DNA of 64,000 nt from Gellertiella hungarica (GTDB taxonomy: Bacteria > Pseudomonadota > Alphaproteobacteria > Rhizobiales > Rhizobiaceae). Below are positions 25,541-34,789 of this stretch, piece by piece; the stretch's first letter is position 1; each line of letters starts with the position of its first letter. The DNA lies in NCBI RefSeq assembly GCF_014197145.1, contig NZ_JACIEZ010000007.1, positions 62,001 through 126,000 on the forward strand. Reading direction: 5' to 3'. The notes under the pieces were generated by a model that had not been told where the DNA came from, did not search any database, and saw nothing but the letters and a program-made list of their open reading frames with translations. The translations under genes were made by a program, and so were the position numbers.

Positions 25541-26320
25541 ATGGATACGATCCTTCAGGTCCGCGAGCTGACGCGGCGCTTCGGCGGCCTAACCGCCGTC
25601 AACAATGTCTCCTTCGACGTCAGGGAAAGGGAGATCCTCTCGGTGATCGGCCCGAACGGGGCGGGCAAGTCCACGCTGTTCAAGCTTATCGCTTCCTTCC
25701 TCAAGCCCACCTCGGGCGAGGTGCTCTACCGGGGCGAGCGCATCTCCGGCCTTGCGCCGCACATCGCGGCCCGCAAGGGCGTGGTCCGCACCTTCCAGGA
25801 AACCACGATCTTCCGCAACATGACGGTGCGCGAGAACGTGATCGTCGCCCATCACCTGCGCTCCCGGGCCTCGCTTCTCGGCTTCTTCGTCGGCACCGGC
25901 ACCGCCCGGGAGGACGAGCGCGCCTTCGGCGCTTCGGCGGACGAGATCCTCGATTTCCTGAACCTCACGGAGCTGGCGAACGAGAAGGCCCGCAACCTGC
26001 CGCACGGGCACCTGCGCGCGCTCGGCATCGCCATCGGCCTTGCCACCGATCCGGCGGTGCTGCTGCTCGACGAACCCTTTGCCGGCATGAACCATGACGA
26101 GACCCACAAGGCCGTCGCCATGGTCCGTCGTCTCAGGGAACGCGGGCTTACCGTGCTTCTGGTGGAGCACGACATGCCCGCCGTGATGAAGATCTCCGAC
26201 CGCATCGTCGTGATCAACTTCGGCCAGAAGATCGCCGAGGGCACGCCGGTGGACATCCAGAACAACGACCGGGTGATCGAGGCCTATCTCGGCGCCGAAG
26301 ACGAGGCGATCGGGCTTTGA
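25541..26320 (+). CDS. ABC transporter ATP-binding protein, LivG family
   Basis: This 259-residue ATPase has Walker A GPNGAGKSTL near residue 38, Walker B LLLDEPFAGM and switch histidine LLVEHDM. The signature region is divergent: NLPHGHLRALGIA replaces the usual LSxGxQ, with histidine at the first glycine positions. LivG signatures often read LPHGxQR, so this is within the family but noteworthy. It pairs with the LivF-type ATPase downstream. A two-base gap separates it from that gene's ATG. Confidence 0.93.
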   Translation: MDTILQVRELTRRFGGLTAVNNVSFDVREREILSVIGPNGAGKSTLFKLIASFLKPTSGEVLYRGERISGLAPHIAARKGVVRTFQETTIFRNMTVRENVIVAHHLRSRASLLGFFVGTGTAREDERAFGASADEILDFLNLTELANEKARNLPHGHLRALGIAIGLATDPAVLLLDEPFAGMNHDETHKAVAMVRRLRERGLTVLLVEHDMPAVMKISDRIVVINFGQKIAEGTPVDIQNNDRVIEAYLGAEDEAIGL

Positions 26321-26322
26321 CC

Positions 26323-27045
26323 ATGAACCAGATGCTCCAGTTCTCCAACGTCCACATGTATTACGACCACGTCTATGCGCTGAAGGGCGTGTCGCTGACG
26401 GTCAACGAAGGCGAGACGGTGGCGCTGATCGGCGCCAATGGCGCGGGCAAGTCGTCCATCCTCCGGGCCATCACCGGGCTCAACCGCATCCGGCAGGGCG
26501 AGATCCATTATCTCGGCGAGCGGCTGGATGGCACGCCCGCGGACGAGATCGTCCGGCGCGGCATTGCCATGGTGCCGGAAGGGCGGCGCGTCTTCCCGCT
26601 GATGACGGTGGCCGAAAATCTCGCGCTCGGCGCCTTCACCCGCACCGACAAGGGCGAGATAGCCGAAAGCCTCGACCGGGTGATGACGCGCTTCCCGCGG
26701 CTCAAGGAGCGGTATAACCAGGCCGCCGGCACCATGTCCGGCGGGGAGCAGCAGATGCTCGTCATCGGCCGGGCGCTGATGTCCCGGCCGAAGCTGCTGC
26801 TGCTCGATGAACCCTCGCTCGGCGTGGCGCCGAAGCTGGTGCAGGACATCGCCCGCTCCATCGTCGCAATCAACCGCGACGAAAAGGTCAGCGTGCTGCT
26901 GGTCGAGCAGAATTCGCGCATGGCGCTGCGCATCTCGCAGCGCGCCTATGCGCTTTCGACGGGCGAGGTCGCCCTTTCGGGCGATTCCGCCGACCTCATT
27001 CATGATGACAGGGTGAAAACGCTCTATCTCGGCGGCGAGCTCTAA
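26323..27045 (+). CDS. ABC transporter ATP-binding protein, LivF family
   Basis: This 240-residue ATPase has Walker A GANGAGKSS near residue 38, the LivF-typical MVPEGRRVFP segment, signature MSGGEQQML, Walker B LLLLDEPSLG and switch LLVEQN. It completes the importer encoded from 22418. The ATG at 26323 is preferred; an in-frame TTG two codons earlier overlaps the previous stop. The racemase gene begins nine bases later. Confidence 0.94.
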   Translation: MNQMLQFSNVHMYYDHVYALKGVSLTVNEGETVALIGANGAGKSSILRAITGLNRIRQGEIHYLGERLDGTPADEIVRRGIAMVPEGRRVFPLMTVAENLALGAFTRTDKGEIAESLDRVMTRFPRLKERYNQAAGTMSGGEQQMLVIGRALMSRPKLLLLDEPSLGVAPKLVQDIARSIVAINRDEKVSVLLVEQNSRMALRISQRAYALSTGEVALSGDSADLIHDDRVKTLYLGGEL

Positions 27046-27054
27046 GGAACTTCC

Positions 27055-27789
27055 ATGAACATTCTCATCGTCAACCCGAACACGACCCAGTCGATGACCC
27101 GAAAGATCGGCGCGGCTGCCGAGCGTGCGGCAAGTCCGGGCACGACAATCACGGCCACATGCCCGGATTTCGGTCCGCCCAGCATCGAGGGCTATTATGA
27201 CGAGGTCTTCGCCATCCCCGGCATGATCGGCGAGATCCGCAAGCATCCGGAGGCGGATGCGGTGGTGATTGCCTGTTTCGACGACACGGGGCTGGATGCG
27301 GCGCGCTGCGCCACCGGCGCCCCGGTGATCGGGATCGGCGAGGCGGGCTTCCACTTCGCCTCCCTGATCTCGGGCAAGTTCGGCGTGGTGACCACGCTTG
27401 CCCGCTCCATTCCCGCCATCGAGCACAATTTGGTCCGCTACGGGCTCGCTACGCGCTGCTCGGGCGTGCGGGCGTCGGAGGTGCCGGTGCTCGACCTCGA
27501 GATCCCCGGCTCGAATGCGGCGGACAGGATCTCGGAAGAGATCGCGCGGGCCATTGCCGAGGATCAGGCGGAGGCAATCGTGCTGGGCTGTGCCGGCATG
27601 GCGGACCTTGCGAACCGTCTGGCCGACCGGCACGGGCTTCCGGTTCTCGACGGGGTGTCCTGCGCGGTGAAGCTGGCGGAGGGCCTCGTGGGGCTCGGGC
27701 TGCGCACCAGCATGAACGGCGGCTATGCGCGCCCGCGGGCCAAAGCCTATGCGGGCAGCTTTTCCGCCTTCTCGCCCGGCACGAATTGA
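27055..27789 (+). CDS. Asp/Glu/hydantoin racemase family protein
   Basis: This 244-residue protein starts MNILIVNPNTTQSMT, the signature opening of the hydantoin racemase branch of the Asp/Glu racemase superfamily. It keeps the two catalytic cysteines: C74 in VIACFDD and C179 in VLGCAGM. Such enzymes invert the chiral carbon of hydantoins, allantoin or amino acids without cofactor. It follows the LivF-type ATPase by nine bases, so its substrate probably enters through the adjacent importer. No hydantoinase or carbamoylase lies next to it. Confidence 0.87.
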   Translation: MNILIVNPNTTQSMTRKIGAAAERAASPGTTITATCPDFGPPSIEGYYDEVFAIPGMIGEIRKHPEADAVVIACFDDTGLDAARCATGAPVIGIGEAGFHFASLISGKFGVVTTLARSIPAIEHNLVRYGLATRCSGVRASEVPVLDLEIPGSNAADRISEEIARAIAEDQAEAIVLGCAGMADLANRLADRHGLPVLDGVSCAVKLAEGLVGLGLRTSMNGGYARPRAKAYAGSFSAFSPGTN

Positions 27790-27908
27790 CCGGAAAGGGT
27801 CCGTTGCCGGCCATTGACGCGGCACGGTCCCTCCCCTTACAGGTGTGGGCACGCGACCTATGTCCTTCATGACAGTCGTCGCGAAAACAGGATAAGCGAG
27901 TATGCCCG

Positions 27909-28607
27909 ATGGACATCTTTGATGCCGAGCGCCCGGCGTTGAGCTGGACGCCGGTTTATATCGACCTGCGTGATGCGATCGTCAGTCACAAGATTCCGCC
28001 GGGGATGAAACTGCCGGAAGACGAGCTTGCCTCGATCTACGGGGTCAGCCGCACGCTGGTGCGCGCCGCGCTCCAGGCACTCAGCCACAACCGCCTCGTC
28101 AATCTCGAGCCGAACCGCGGCGCCTTCGTCGCCCAGCCGAGCAAGCGCGAGGCCCGCGAGGTGTTCGAGGCGCGCGCACTCATAGAGCCCCATGTGGCGG
28201 CGCTTGCCTGCGGCTACACCAACCCGGACCAGATCGCCCTCCTGCGCCAGCATCTGGAGCGCGAACACGAGGCAATCCATGCGGGCCGGGACAGCGACGC
28301 CATCATGCTCTCCGCCCGCTTCCATGTGGGCATTGCCGAAATGGCCGATCACACCATCCTCACGGATGTGGTGAAGGACCTGATCCTGCGGTCATCGCTG
28401 ATCATCGCGCTCTACTGGCGCCGGCGGGATACCACCTGCGAACGCCACGCCCACCTCGCCCTCGTGAACGCCATCGAGAGCCGCAACCGCACGGATGCGG
28501 CAGAGCTGATGAAGAGCCACATCGTCGATCTTCTTTCGGGTCTCGATCTCTCACAGGCAGCCGGTGCCGGCACCAAATCCCTGAGCGCCATCCTCAAGGG
28601 CGCCTGA
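27909..28607 (+). CDS. GntR-family transcriptional regulator with FCD domain
   Basis: This 232-residue regulator has an N-terminal winged helix (about residues 15-80, with LPEDELASIYGVSRTLVRAAL). The C-terminal FCD ligand domain (about 90-215) has conserved histidines in ARFHVGIAEMADH, CERHAHLAL and MKSHI that usually hold a metal ion. FCD regulators sense small carboxylates or related metabolites. It lies 119 bases after the racemase gene and likely controls the transporter-racemase operon through the TTGTATACAA palindrome at 22317. No copy of that palindrome precedes its own gene. Confidence 0.9.
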   Translation: MDIFDAERPALSWTPVYIDLRDAIVSHKIPPGMKLPEDELASIYGVSRTLVRAALQALSHNRLVNLEPNRGAFVAQPSKREAREVFEARALIEPHVAALACGYTNPDQIALLRQHLEREHEAIHAGRDSDAIMLSARFHVGIAEMADHTILTDVVKDLILRSSLIIALYWRRRDTTCERHAHLALVNAIESRNRTDAAELMKSHIVDLLSGLDLSQAAGAGTKSLSAILKGA

Positions 28608-28611
28608 GCCC

Positions 28612-30294
28612 TCACGCCCAGAGCTGGATGTTGGCCGGCTGGTCGAGATCGGCCGCTGCACCCCTGTCGGCGACCGTGAAATGGCCGAGCAGCGAAAAGA
28701 GATGCCGCGCGCGCTCCGCCAGCATTCCGGTCGCGGCGTAGGACTGCTCGACCATACCCGCATTGAGCTGGGTGGAGCGATCGATCCCGGTGATCCCCTC
28801 GTGAATGTCCTTCAGTTCGGTGGTCTGGGTCTGCGAACTCTCGACGATGCGATCCACATTGGCGTTGATCACCTCGAACTGCGCGGCGATGCCGGCGAGC
28901 GCCTGGCGCGTGCCATGCACGAAGGCGACCCCTTTCTCCACCTGCCCGCCGGAGGTGCGGATCAGCACCTCGATTTCCTTGGCCGCGAGGGCGGAGCGCT
29001 GGGCAAGCGCCCGCACCTCCTGCGCGACCACCGCAAATCCCTTGCCGGCCTCTCCGGCGCGCGCGGCCTCCACGCCGGCATTGAGGGCAAGCAGATTGGT
29101 CTGGAAGGCGATCTCGTCGATCACGCCGATGATGCTCGCAATCTGGCGCGAGGAGCTTTCGATTTCGCCCATGGCCTGCACCGCATCCCCCACCACGCTG
29201 GCGGACCGCTCGGCGTCGCCGCGGGTCTCGTGCACGAGCCGGCCGGACTGGCCGGCGAGATCGGCGGCGGCGAGCACCCTTTCGCTGACGGAGCCGACAT
29301 TGGAGGACATATGCTCCAGCGCCCGGGCCTGCGTCTCGGTCCTGTTGTAGAGGTCCTCGGTGGCCGTGCTGAGCTGCTGGGCGCTGCGGGCGATGCTCTC
29401 CGCATCCTCGAGGATCTCGCGAATGGTGCTCGCCATGCGCTCCACCACCTCGTTGAAATCGCGGCGGAGCGGCTCCATCTCGGGGGTGAGGGGCGTGTCC
29501 AGCCGCACGGTGAGATCGCCGGCGGCAATGGTCTGCAGGCCGTCTCCGAGCCTGCCGACATCGCGCACGAGGTCGGTGACATCGGTGGCGAACTTGACCA
29601 CGCGCGTCACCCGGCCGGCCGCGTCATAGACGGGATTGTAGGAGGCGGCGATGTGAACAAGCCGCCCGTCGGCCGCCAGGCGGGTGAAGCGGTCGCAGAA
29701 GTACTCGCCCTGCCGGAGCGCTTCCCAGAAGGCGCGATAGGCCGGATCGGCCGTCGTCTCGGGCGAGCAGAAGATGGCGTGATGCCGGCCGACGATATCC
29801 TCCAGCCGGTAACCCATGATGCGCAGGAAATTGTCGTTGGCGGCGATGATATGCCCGTCGAGGGTGAATTCGATGATGGCCTGCGCGCGCGACAGGGCGC
29901 CGAGCTTGGAGGCGGCCTCGGCCGCCTGCCCCTTGCTGGCCGTGATGTCTGTGGCGACCTTCACGATCTTCTGCACCCGGCCGCGCCTGATGATCGGGTT
30001 GTAGGAGGCCTCGATCCAGATTTCCCGCCCGCCCTTTCCGATCCGCCGGTACTGGCGCCGGTCGAATATGCCCTGCGCGAGCTTCTCCCAGAAGTGACGG
30101 TATTCGGCGCTGTCACGCTCCTGCCCGTCCACGAACAGGCTGTGATGCATGCCGACGATTTCGCCCAGACTGTATCCCATGACGGCGAGGAAGGTGGGGT
30201 TGGCCCTCAGGATCGTGCCGTCGGGAGCGAATTCGATGATGGCGAGGGACTTGTCCAGCGCCTGGAGAATGCGGGTGGCATCACTCGTGAACAT
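28612..30294 (-). CDS. Soluble methyl-accepting chemotaxis protein with two PAS domains
   Basis: This cytoplasmic chemoreceptor of about 560 residues has no membrane span. Two PAS domains (about residues 10-120 and 135-240) each carry IIEF and MGY-IVG-HH motifs. A HAMP-like segment and a signalling domain with tip [19 protein letters not shown] follow. Paired PAS domains of this sort often bind haem or flavin and sense oxygen or redox state. The start is uncertain: a GTG at 30306 is an alternative. It resembles the receptor at 61244 in domain order. Confidence 0.9.
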   Translation of the reverse strand: MFTSDATRILQALDKSLAIIEFAPDGTILRANPTFLAVMGYSLGEIVGMHHSLFVDGQERDSAEYRHFWEKLAQGIFDRRQYRRIGKGGREIWIEASYNPIIRRGRVQKIVKVATDITASKGQAAEAASKLGALSRAQAIIEFTLDGHIIAANDNFLRIMGYRLEDIVGRHHAIFCSPETTADPAYRAFWEALRQGEYFCDRFTRLAADGRLVHIAASYNPVYDAAGRVTRVVKFATDVTDLVRDVGRLGDGLQTIAAGDLTVRLDTPLTPEMEPLRRDFNEVVERMASTIREILEDAESIARSAQQLSTATEDLYNRTETQARALEHMSSNVGSVSERVLAAADLAGQSGRLVHETRGDAERSASVVGDAVQAMGEIESSSRQIASIIGVIDEIAFQTNLLALNAGVEAARAGEAGKGFAVVAQEVRALAQRSALAAKEIEVLIRTSGGQVEKGVAFVHGTRQALAGIAAQFEVINANVDRIVESSQTQTTELKDIHEGITGIDRSTQLNAGMVEQSYAATGMLAERARHLFSLLGHFTVADRGAAADLDQPANIQLWA

Positions 30295-30508
30295 GGTCTC
30301 TGGCACGCCTCGCTGGGTGGTTGGGTCGCGGATACTGTTTCACAGGAAAATTAAAATAACCTGCTGTATTACTGAAACAATATAGAAGAAATCGAAGCAG
30401 TACAGTTATTGATTTGTTTGGATTTTCCCGCCGCCGGGCCCCTGTCCGATGGCCAGGGGCGCCCGTTCCGGGCCGTGCCCGGCGGAAGGAGTCTTGGAGA
30501 AGGCGCGG
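30295..30508. other. Intergenic region between PAS receptor and the chemosensory operon end
   Basis: This AT-rich gap holds the presumed promoter of the PAS receptor (30330-30420). That stretch includes ACTGTTTCA at 30334-30342, a nine-base word also present upstream of the chemosensory operon at 40182-40190. A seven-base-pair hairpin (30438-30444 with 30454-30460) follows the last CheY gene and may end that operon. No gene is visible. Confidence 0.35.
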
Positions 30509-30874
30509 TCAGTTCGGCAGGACGTGCCGGACCACCTTCAGCAGATCGACGGGTGTGACCGGCTTGGTCAGCCAGCCGGTCGCGCCGAGCTTCTTCGCCT
30601 CGTCGCGCTTCGATGCCTGGTTCTCCGTCGTCAGCGCCAGGATCGGCGTGAAGCGGAAGAGCTGGCGGGCGTTCTTGATGAGGTCGAGGCCGTTCATGTT
30701 CGGCATGTTGATGTCGGTAATGATGAGGTCCGGCTTGGACATCGCCACCTTCAGCGCGGCAATGGCCTGGGCGCCATCCGCCGCGCTCTGTACCTTGTAG
30801 CCCGCCCCTTCCAGCGTCGTCTTCAGGAAGGAAACGATCAGCGGTGAGTCATCGACGACAAAGATGGTTTTCAT
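30509..30874 (-). CDS. CheY-like single-domain response regulator (operon end)
   Basis: This 121-residue receiver domain has acidic residues D8 and D9, phosphoacceptor D54 in IITDINMP, and lysine K104 in WLTKP. It has no output domain, so it acts as a diffusible phospho-signal or phosphate sink for CheA. It is the last gene of the nine-gene operon, one base after the STAS-like gene. It differs clearly from the operon's other CheY at 33573, so the two may divide output and sink roles. Confidence 0.93.
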   Translation of the reverse strand: MKTIFVVDDSPLIVSFLKTTLEGAGYKVQSAADGAQAIAALKVAMSKPDLIITDINMPNMNGLDLIKNARQLFRFTPILALTTENQASKRDEAKKLGATGWLTKPVTPVDLLKVVRHVLPN

Positions 30875-30875
30875 G

Positions 30876-31124
30876 TCAGTTTTCCTGCTTCTGGGACGTC
30901 AGCTGGCGGAGACAGTCCGCCAGAAAGGGGTCGTCGGGCAGCGCCTTCAGGCGGCCCGGCCGGGCGGCGAGCGCCTGCAGCACCGCGGTGTGCATGTGGG
31001 TGAGCCGGTCAAAGACCACGGTGCCGCCGGCATGGGCCGCCAGCCAGTGGAAGAGGGTTTCGGCATCGTCCACCAGCACGTCGCCGGACAGTTCGGCCTT
31101 TTTCTTGGTCAGCTTAAGCGGCAT
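30876..31124 (-). CDS. Small STAS-like protein in the chemosensory operon
   Basis: This 82-residue protein lies between cheA and cheY, overlapping the cheA end by 11 bases. Its pattern (AELSGDVLVDDAETLFHWL, then VVFDRLTHMHTAVLQAL) resembles a minimal STAS fold, with a DxxxLxHxHTAxLQAL core and a C-terminal DDPFLADCL helix. STAS domains mediate regulatory protein contacts. A role as an adaptor or accessory for CheA or CheY is inferred from position only. No enzymatic motif is visible. Confidence 0.7.
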   Translation of the reverse strand: MPLKLTKKKAELSGDVLVDDAETLFHWLAAHAGGTVVFDRLTHMHTAVLQALAARPGRLKALPDDPFLADCLRQLTSQKQEN

Positions 31125-33576
31125 GCATCAGCTCCTTCAGGTCGAGGACGAGAAGCACGCTGCCATCGCCCAGAAGGGCGCTTCCGGCAAAGCCGGCAAG
31201 GGCGGCAAGCGGACCCTCGAGCGGTTTCAGGATGACATCGGTGGTCTGGGCGAAGCCGTCGACGATCAGCCCCACGGTCGCGCCGTCGACCCGGGCGACC
31301 AGCACCGCATATTCGCCCTCTCCGTTGGCGATCGGCGGTTCGGGCAGGGAAAGCAGCTCGTCCGCGCCGAAGAGCGGCACGATCCGGCCCCGCAGCACCG
31401 CCACGCGGCGGTCCTTGATCACGTGGATTTCCGAGCGCGGCACGCGCACCGTTTCCACCACCATGTCCATCGGCACGCCGTAGCGCTGGCCGTTCATGCG
31501 GACCATCAGCACGTTGGAGACGGCGACCGAAAGCGGCAGCGTCAGGACGATGCGCGTGCCCCGGCCCCGCTCGCTCGTCAGGCGCACCTGACCGCCGATC
31601 TTTTCGAGACTGGTCTTCACCACATCCATGCCGACACCGCGGCCGGACAGGCTGGAAACCGTCTCGGCGGTGGAAAAACCGGGCGCGAAGACAAGCTGGA
31701 TGGCCTCCGTATCGGAAATGCTCTCCAGCCGCGCCTCGTCGATCAGCCCCTTCTCGAAGGCCTTGCGCTTGATGACGGCGGGATCGATGCCCTTGCCGTC
31801 GTCCTCGATCTCGATCAGCACCCGGTCGCCTTCCTGCGAGGCACGCACCAGGATGCGCCCCTCTTCCGGCTTGCCCGCCGCAACACGCACGTCGGGGGTC
31901 TCGAGGCCGTGGTCGAGGCTGTTGCGCAGGATGTGGATCAGCGGGTCGCCGAGGGATTCGACGATATGCTTGTCGGCTTCCGCATCCTCGCCTTCGAGCA
32001 CGAGCCGCACCTTCTTGCCAAGCTGGCGGGCAACATCGCGCACCAGGCGGGGAAAGCGCTGGAATACCGACGACATCGGCAGCATACGCACCTGCATGAT
32101 GCCGTCCTGCATGTCCTCGGCAATGCGGTTGATGACGGCGAACTGCGCCTTGATCTCGCGGGCGAGCTCGCGCGAGCCGTAGACCTCCTCGGCCTTGGAT
32201 GCCAGATAGGGAAGCGCGTTCTTGGCCACCACCATCTCGCCGATGAGATCCATCAGCCGGTCGACCTTTTCCTGCGGCACCTTGAGCACGCGGCTGGCCC
32301 GGTCGGCGCTGTCCGCCGCCCCGCGCAGCCCGTCGCCGATGCCGTCATCCGCCGGCCTTGCGCCATCGGGAGGATCCGAAGGGGCGGTTCCGTTTGCCGT
32401 CGTGGCGGTGGCAGTGGCGACATCCGCTTCCGCGGGCGATGCCTGCTCCTCCTCGCTGCCGAGGCGGGTTTCGAGCAGAAAGGCGAGCGGCAGGAAGCTC
32501 TCCTCGCGCCGGCAGGCGGCGATGGTCTCCTTCAGCTCCTCGACCGCCTCGGGCCCGCCATGGGCGGCGAAGAGTGCAGCAAGCGTGTTGCCGATCGCCT
32601 GCAGGCGGCCGTCCCACTGGTCGGCGGAGGCGGGCAGGTCGAGAAGGCGGCGCTGGGTGGCGACGATCTCGGCTGCGAGCGGCTCCCGGTGCGGATCGAA
32701 ATACCAGGCCGCGGCAGGCCGCGGCGCAGCCTCCCCGACCGCATCCGGGACGGTCTGCGGGGAATTTACGGCGGTAAACACCGGAAGCTCGCCCGTTTCG
32801 AGCGCTTCCGCCGTCAGCGGATAGAGCGCCACCTGCTCCGGCACATAGCGGAAATAGTCGCGCAGCTCGGCGATGGGCGCGCTGCTCACGGCGTGGATGC
32901 CGATGTTGCAACGGTAGATGTCGGTATCCTCCGCACCCCCGTAGGGCTCCAGAAGTTCGAGCACGAAGCCGGTGCGGCCGGGCAGGTTGCGCAGCAGCAG
33001 CAGCGGGTCCTCGCCCTTGAAGAAGCATTCGGGTTCCGGCACGTAGCGAAGCGCGGTGAGCGCGCCGCGCCCGGCCGCCTCGCTCGCGGCAGCGCGGTCC
33101 GCATCCGAAAGCCGGGCAAGCCAGGCAAGATTTTCCGGCGGCAGGACGCGTTCCGTCCATTCTTCCTCGGCCTCGGTCTCGCCGGTCAGGTCTTCCGGCA
33201 GCAGCGCCTTCAGCCGCTCGATGCGCCGGTCGGCCTCGTCGGTGAAATCCTCGGGGATGCGGCCCGAAGCCTCGACCATCTCCACCATGCGCTGGATGAA
33301 GTCCATGCTGTCCAGCAGCTCGTCGGTCAGGTCGTTGTCGATGGCGAGCGCCTTGTCGCGCACCTTGTCGAGCAGGTCCTCGGCCGCATGCACGACGCGG
33401 GTGAAGATCGGGATGTCGAAGAGGCCGGAATTGCCCTTCAGCGTATGGACGGCCCTGAACAGCTCGTCGATCACCGCCTCGTCGTCGGGGCGCTTCTCGA
33501 GCGCGAGGAGCGACTGGCCCATGCGCTCCAGGATGTCGTTCGCGTCGGTAATGAACTGTTGCAGCAAGGGGTTCAT
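31114..33576 (-). CDS. cheA: Chemotaxis-type histidine kinase CheA
   Basis: This 820-residue kinase has an HPt domain with phospho-histidine H44 (AVHTLKGNS). A variable middle region (about 160-390) contains RYVPEPECFFKGEDPL, similar to a P2-like receiver-docking segment. The dimerisation helices lie near 440, a HATPase domain has LRNSLDHGLE, DDGKGIDP and GRGVGMDVV, and a C-terminal CheW-like domain ends the protein. It phosphorylates the operon's CheY and CheB proteins. Its ATG overlaps the upstream cheY stop by four bases. Confidence 0.96.
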   Translation of the reverse strand: MNPLLQQFITDANDILERMGQSLLALEKRPDDEAVIDELFRAVHTLKGNSGLFDIPIFTRVVHAAEDLLDKVRDKALAIDNDLTDELLDSMDFIQRMVEMVEASGRIPEDFTDEADRRIERLKALLPEDLTGETEAEEEWTERVLPPENLAWLARLSDADRAAASEAAGRGALTALRYVPEPECFFKGEDPLLLLRNLPGRTGFVLELLEPYGGAEDTDIYRCNIGIHAVSSAPIAELRDYFRYVPEQVALYPLTAEALETGELPVFTAVNSPQTVPDAVGEAAPRPAAAWYFDPHREPLAAEIVATQRRLLDLPASADQWDGRLQAIGNTLAALFAAHGGPEAVEELKETIAACRREESFLPLAFLLETRLGSEEEQASPAEADVATATATTANGTAPSDPPDGARPADDGIGDGLRGAADSADRASRVLKVPQEKVDRLMDLIGEMVVAKNALPYLASKAEEVYGSRELAREIKAQFAVINRIAEDMQDGIMQVRMLPMSSVFQRFPRLVRDVARQLGKKVRLVLEGEDAEADKHIVESLGDPLIHILRNSLDHGLETPDVRVAAGKPEEGRILVRASQEGDRVLIEIEDDGKGIDPAVIKRKAFEKGLIDEARLESISDTEAIQLVFAPGFSTAETVSSLSGRGVGMDVVKTSLEKIGGQVRLTSERGRGTRIVLTLPLSVAVSNVLMVRMNGQRYGVPMDMVVETVRVPRSEIHVIKDRRVAVLRGRIVPLFGADELLSLPEPPIANGEGEYAVLVARVDGATVGLIVDGFAQTTDVILKPLEGPLAALAGFAGSALLGDGSVLLVLDLKELMHAA

Positions 33577-33944
33577 GCGCGGCCCCCCGTCATCAGGGCG
33601 GCCACCTCGAGCAGCTCGTTGGGCTTGGTCGGCTTGACCAGATAGAAATTGGCCCCGGCCGCGAAGGCGCGCTGCCGGTCCTTCTCCTCGGCCTCGGTCG
33701 AGACCATCACCGCCGGCGACTGGTGGATTTCCTTGCGCCTGCGTATTTCGCGCAGGAAGGCATAGCCGTCCATCTTCGGCATGTTCACGTCGACCACGAA
33801 GAGGTCGTAGGTGCGGGAAAGCGCCTTTTCCACGCCCTCGATCCCGTTCACGGCTTCATCCACATGAAAGCCGGCCTCCTCGAGAAGGGAGCGGTGATAG
33901 AGACGGACCGTGGAGGCGTCATCGATGATGAGAATGGATTTCAT
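33573..33944 (-). CDS. CheY-like response regulator upstream of cheA
   Basis: This 123-residue receiver domain has D8 and D9, phosphoacceptor D52 in VVDVNMP, and K104 in YLVKPTKP. It starts eight bases after the cheR stop and overlaps the cheA start by ATGA, so its translation is coupled to CheA. It is probably the main output regulator of the system. No FliM-binding evidence can be read from sequence. Confidence 0.93.
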   Translation of the reverse strand: MKSILIIDDASTVRLYHRSLLEEAGFHVDEAVNGIEGVEKALSRTYDLFVVDVNMPKMDGYAFLREIRRRKEIHQSPAVMVSTEAEEKDRQRAFAAGANFYLVKPTKPNELLEVAALMTGGRA

Positions 33945-33952
33945 GCTCTCAC

Positions 33953-34789
33953 TCACAGCGGCTTTTGATAGACGATGGCATCTTTGAACTTCCGCACACG
34001 GAACAGGTCGGAAATCCGGCTCATGGATTCGGAATGGCCGAGGCAGATGAAGCCGCCGGGGCTCATGGCGTTGTAGAAGATCTCCGCCGCGGCGCGCCGG
34101 GAGGTATCGTCGAAATAGATCAGCAGGTTGCGGCAGAAGACGACGTCGATGTCCCGGAAATGCCGGGTATCCAGCGGGTCCAGCAGGTTTACGCGGGAAA
34201 AGTCGATGGAATCGCTGACCTGTTCGTCGATCTTGTAGTTGCCGTTGGCCAGCCGCGTGAAATACTTGCGCAGCAGCGCTGCCGGCAGGTGCTGCACGGA
34301 GCGCGGGCTGAACACGCCCTTTGCCGCCGCCTGCAGCACCTGGGTATCGATGTCGGAGGCGAAGATCTCCACGTCGAAGCGGTCGAGCTTCGCCCAGTGC
34401 TCCAGGAGATAGATGACGATCGAATAGGGCTCCTCGCCGGTCGAGCAGGGCAGCGACCAGATCCGGACCGGCTTCTTCGGCGGCTTGGTGGCCACCACCT
34501 CGTCGAGCAGCGAGTTCACGAGACAGTCGAACTGGTAGGATTCCCGGAAGAAATAGGTTTCGTTGACGGTCATGGCATTCGTCAGTGCCTGCAGCTCCTC
34601 GCTGGACGCCTGGAAGCGCAGCATGGTGAAATAGCTGCGGAAGCTGTCGCTGCCGGTCGCCTCCATGCGTTCGATCAGCCGCTTGTCGACGAAATACCGC
34701 TTGCTGTCCTCGAACAGGATTCCGGTCTTCCGGTAGAAGAACTCGCGGAACTTGTGGAAGTCCTCTTGGCCGATGGCGGGATGAGACAT
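33953..34789 (-). CDS. cheR: Chemoreceptor glutamate methyltransferase CheR
   Basis: This 278-residue enzyme has the N-terminal helical CheR domain and a SAM-binding domain with RIWSLPCSTGEEPYS, followed by FASDIDTQVL. The later IDVVFCRNLLIYFD motif is typical of CheR. It methylates glutamates on receptors using S-adenosylmethionine, opposing CheB. The start directly follows the stop of the HEAT-repeat gene with no intervening base, an arrangement that suggests coordinated production. Confidence 0.95.
   Translation of the reverse strand: MSHPAIGQEDFHKFREFFYRKTGILFEDSKRYFVDKRLIERMEATGSDSFRSYFTMLRFQASSEELQALTNAMTVNETYFFRESYQFDCLVNSLLDEVVATKPPKKPVRIWSLPCSTGEEPYSIVIYLLEHWAKLDRFDVEIFASDIDTQVLQAAAKGVFSPRSVQHLPAALLRKYFTRLANGNYKIDEQVSDSIDFSRVNLLDPLDTRHFRDIDVVFCRNLLIYFDDTSRRAAAEIFYNAMSPGGFICLGHSESMSRISDLFRVRKFKDAIVYQKPL

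Noticed and set aside
30844-33645. 933-codon open frame antisense to cheA
   Set aside because: It mirrors the cheA codon structure, has no motif, and cheA is certain.
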